A DNA stretch of 64,000 bases from JANLYC01 sp963750495 (GTDB lineage: Bacteria; Actinomycetota; Actinomycetes; Propionibacteriales; Nocardioidaceae). Shown piece by piece: positions 62,246 through 64,000 of the stretch (positions are counted from its first letter, which is position 1; each line of letters starts with the position of its first letter). The notes beneath the pieces were generated by a model. The model saw only the letters and a list, made by a program, of their open reading frames with translations, searched no databases and was not told where the DNA came from. Where the stretch lies: contig CAVVQV010000008.1 of assembly GCA_963750495.1 (NCBI GenBank), forward strand, positions 496,001-560,000, in the 5' to 3' direction. The translations under genes were made by a program, and so were the position numbers.

Positions 62246-63672
62246 GAGGTGACTCCCGTTCGTAGGGGGTTGGCTTCACCGAGCCGGAAGCCGTGGCCGC
62301 GGATGGCGGGAGCGCTGACCGCGCCGTTCCACACGTTCATCAGGGGCGAGGAGCGCAGCCCGGCTCCGACCGCATCCACCGTGGCGAGCAGGTCGAGCAC
62401 TGACTGGGTGAACCGCATCCCCGTGAGGGGCGCGGCCAGCTCACCGTCGCGGATCTCGAAGCAGGCATCTCGGGTCACCCCGGTGATGGTGGTTGCCGTC
62501 GGGTCGACGAGTCGGGTGTACCAGAACCGCTGGATGTACACCCCCCGCCGCACACCGGCGATCAGCTCCGACTCTGTCGAGGTACCGGGATGGAACAGCA
62601 GGTTCGCGGCGGCTGTGGCCGGCACCTCTTCACGGGCAATGTGGGCATGCCCGGTGGACGGCGTCCCTAGCAGGGCTGCCGTCTTGAGATCGGTGACGCA
62701 GGAGCCGACCCTCCCTGCGTCGATCAGGGGAACTCGCTGCTTGCTGACGCCTTCCACGTCGAAGCCAACGGGTAGGCCTACGGCAATGCCGGCGTCATCA
62801 CTGATCGACACCAAAGGGGAGGCGATCCGGAGGCCCGGGGCCGTGGCACACAGGCCGACCCCGGCGGCAGCAAGCTCGCCGGAGAAGCCGAAGGACGGCA
62901 AGAACTCGATCAGCTCGGCGGTGGCCTCGGGGCCGAGCACGACCGTGTACTCCCCGGGGTCGAGGTCGATGCGCCCCCGACATGCCGCAGCTTGTGCGGC
63001 CGTGCTCCGAATCGCGTCGGGCAGCTCGAGGCGCTCGGCGGAGCGACCCAGGTCCGTGAAGTGCGCGGTGCCGTCCCCCACGACGAAGGTGAATGCACCC
63101 GACGCCTCGGTGGCTGCCGTGCTGCGCCTGACCCCACCGCTGGTGGCAACCACCAGCTGGGTCACGGCGCGCCCCACCATCCCCGCGACGGAGCCCGCAT
63201 CGGCGCCGGCACGTTCCGCCTCAGCGTGCGCAGAGTCGATGAGTGCACACCTCGCCACCTCGTCGAACGCCTCGGTGTCGGCGCACCACACGACGTCGTC
63301 GGGCACTGTCTCGTCAGTCCGGTGGTCGGAGAGCTGAGCGACCGTCGTGCTGCCCGGCTGCGTTGCTGCCGACGCAAGCGAGTGAGCCATCGACTCCGCC
63401 CACGCCGCAGCCGCCGCCAGGTCGTCGAGACCGCTCGCCGCAGCCCGAGCAGCGTGCCCGTCCACGACGGCGCGGACCATCACCTGCACCTCATTGACGT
63501 CCTGCGGCTGGTGGATCCGTCCGTTGGCGAAGCGCGTGTACTGCCCCTGCCGCGCCATCAGGAAGGCGTCGCAGGCGTCGGAGCCGGACGACTCGACGAC
63601 TGCAGAGAGCTCATCGAGGGCGCGTTGGCTGTCGACGGGCGGGGTGAATCCGACCACTGGCGAGGTTGTCAT
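62242..63672 (-). CDS. TldE/PmbA-like protein
   Basis: 476 residues. N-terminal QYTRFANGRIHQPQDVNEVQVMVRAVVDG and the long strand-rich region to GEYTVVLGPEATAELIEFLPSFGFSGE match the TldD/PmbA fold. No HExxxH motif appears, so it is the non-catalytic E-type partner. In E. coli TldD-TldE cleaves unstructured peptides such as pro-microcin B17. Ends with the conserved FTQSVLDLLATVDAVG and ALN-type NVWNGAVSAPAIRGHGF. ATG 63672 overlaps the next gene by 4 nt. Confidence 0.86.
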   Translation of the reverse strand: MTTSPVVGFTPPVDSQRALDELSAVVESSGSDACDAFLMARQGQYTRFANGRIHQPQDVNEVQVMVRAVVDGHAARAAASGLDDLAAAAAWAESMAHSLASAATQPGSTTVAQLSDHRTDETVPDDVVWCADTEAFDEVARCALIDSAHAEAERAGADAGSVAGMVGRAVTQLVVATSGGVRRSTAATEASGAFTFVVGDGTAHFTDLGRSAERLELPDAIRSTAAQAAACRGRIDLDPGEYTVVLGPEATAELIEFLPSFGFSGELAAAGVGLCATAPGLRIASPLVSISDDAGIAVGLPVGFDVEGVSKQRVPLIDAGRVGSCVTDLKTAALLGTPSTGHAHIAREEVPATAAANLLFHPGTSTESELIAGVRRGVYIQRFWYTRLVDPTATTITGVTRDACFEIRDGELAAPLTGMRFTQSVLDLLATVDAVGAGLRSSPLMNVWNGAVSAPAIRGHGFRLGEANPLRTGVTS

Positions 63673-64000
63673 GCCACACCGACCTTCTGCTGACGGACGA
63701 GGATCGGAGCGGCGCCATGACTGAGGAAGCCCCACTGCTTCGGCTCGCCCTTCCCACACGGGTATCCGTAGTTCCTGACCTCGCTGGGACCTGCCACCGC
63801 CTCCACCGCCCCCCAGAACTGAGGTGTGGTGCCGCCATAGGAGAAGTTCTTCAGCAGCCGACCTCGACGTCCGTTCCTGACCTCGTAGGCCACCTCGGTG
63901 CCGAACTGGAAGTTCAACCGGCGGTCGTCGATCGACCAGCTGCTGTTGTCATCGATCAGGTAGCCGGTGCCCATCCGCTCGAGCAGTGAGTCGAGGCTGC
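63669..64000 (-). CDS. TldD-like zinc metalloprotease subunit, partial (N-terminus outside window)
   Basis: The last 110 residues of a TldD-family protein. FGTEVAYEVRNGRRGRLLKN and YGGTTPQFWGAVEAVAG fit the C-terminal domain, and PCGKGEPKQWGF holds the Cys that is a zinc ligand in E. coli TldD (CGK motif). The HExxxH motif should lie just beyond the right edge. First known gene of the operon seen here. Confidence 0.86.
   Translation of the reverse strand, partial: SLDSLLERMGTGYLIDDNSSWSIDDRRLNFQFGTEVAYEVRNGRRGRLLKNFSYGGTTPQFWGAVEAVAGPSEVRNYGYPCGKGEPKQWGFLSHGAAPILVRQQKVGVA

Overview
This is a high-GC actinobacterial chromosome segment. The content (Pup-proteasome locus with its ATPase, mycothiol ligase MshC, F420-type LLM oxidoreductases, PafBC, DUF3090/SCO1664/MSMEG_4193 trio) points to Propionibacteriales, probably a Nocardioides- or Aeromicrobium-like Nocardioidaceae. 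That placement is inference from gene content and order; no 16S or marker search was possible.

Layout. 1-5.4 kb: partial M24 peptidase, methyltransferase, a stand-alone 5'-3' exonuclease and a HelY-type helicase. 5.4-20.3 kb: the classical proteasome neighbourhood, read on the minus strand: arc/mpa, (PEBP and APH-like genes on plus), a small membrane protein, dop, pup, prcB, prcA, a Nudix hydrolase, pafA, a tandem-FKBP lipoprotein, pafB, pafC, tatA, tatC, a small unknown ORF, a lipid kinase and helY. 20.5-23.7 kb: trmI, an M50-CBS site-2 protease and a RecB-like nuclease. 23.7-29.7 kb: a complete peptide ABC importer operon (binding protein, two permeases, two ATPases) with a strong stem-loop after the binding-protein gene. 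29.8-44.4 kb: HAD hydrolase, B12-dependent MetH, PAC2 protein, MshC cluster, CorA, UppP, LLM enzyme, aldo/keto reductase and GH15 glycosidase. 44.5-46.5 kb: a small DUF5703-like gene, a striking inverted repeat, an M20 peptidase and tRNA-Leu(GAG).

46.7-52.7 kb is a five-gene, fully overlapping minus-strand operon. An RsbQ-like alpha/beta hydrolase and an RsbP-like PAS-PP2C phosphatase are translationally coupled to a divergent glycerol-kinase-like FGGY enzyme, a GlpA-like FAD enzyme with a BFD [2Fe-2S] domain, and a second FAD enzyme. 52.8-56.9 kb holds a GGDEF-EAL protein and a secreted S8 protease. Both are broken by single-base frameshifts that all need the same correction (one missing base), and the HAD gene at 30.5 kb shows the same lesion. 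Either this is recent decay or the consensus has deletion errors.

57.2-64.0 kb is the most interesting accessory block. A GntR regulator, a PLP aminotransferase and a RidA protein on plus face a tightly overlapping minus-strand operon of TldD (partial), TldE/PmbA-like protein, two tandem DUF4438 paralogues and an LLM flavin enzyme. I know of no described pathway with this gene set; it looks like a peptide- or amide-processing catabolic system under GntR control.
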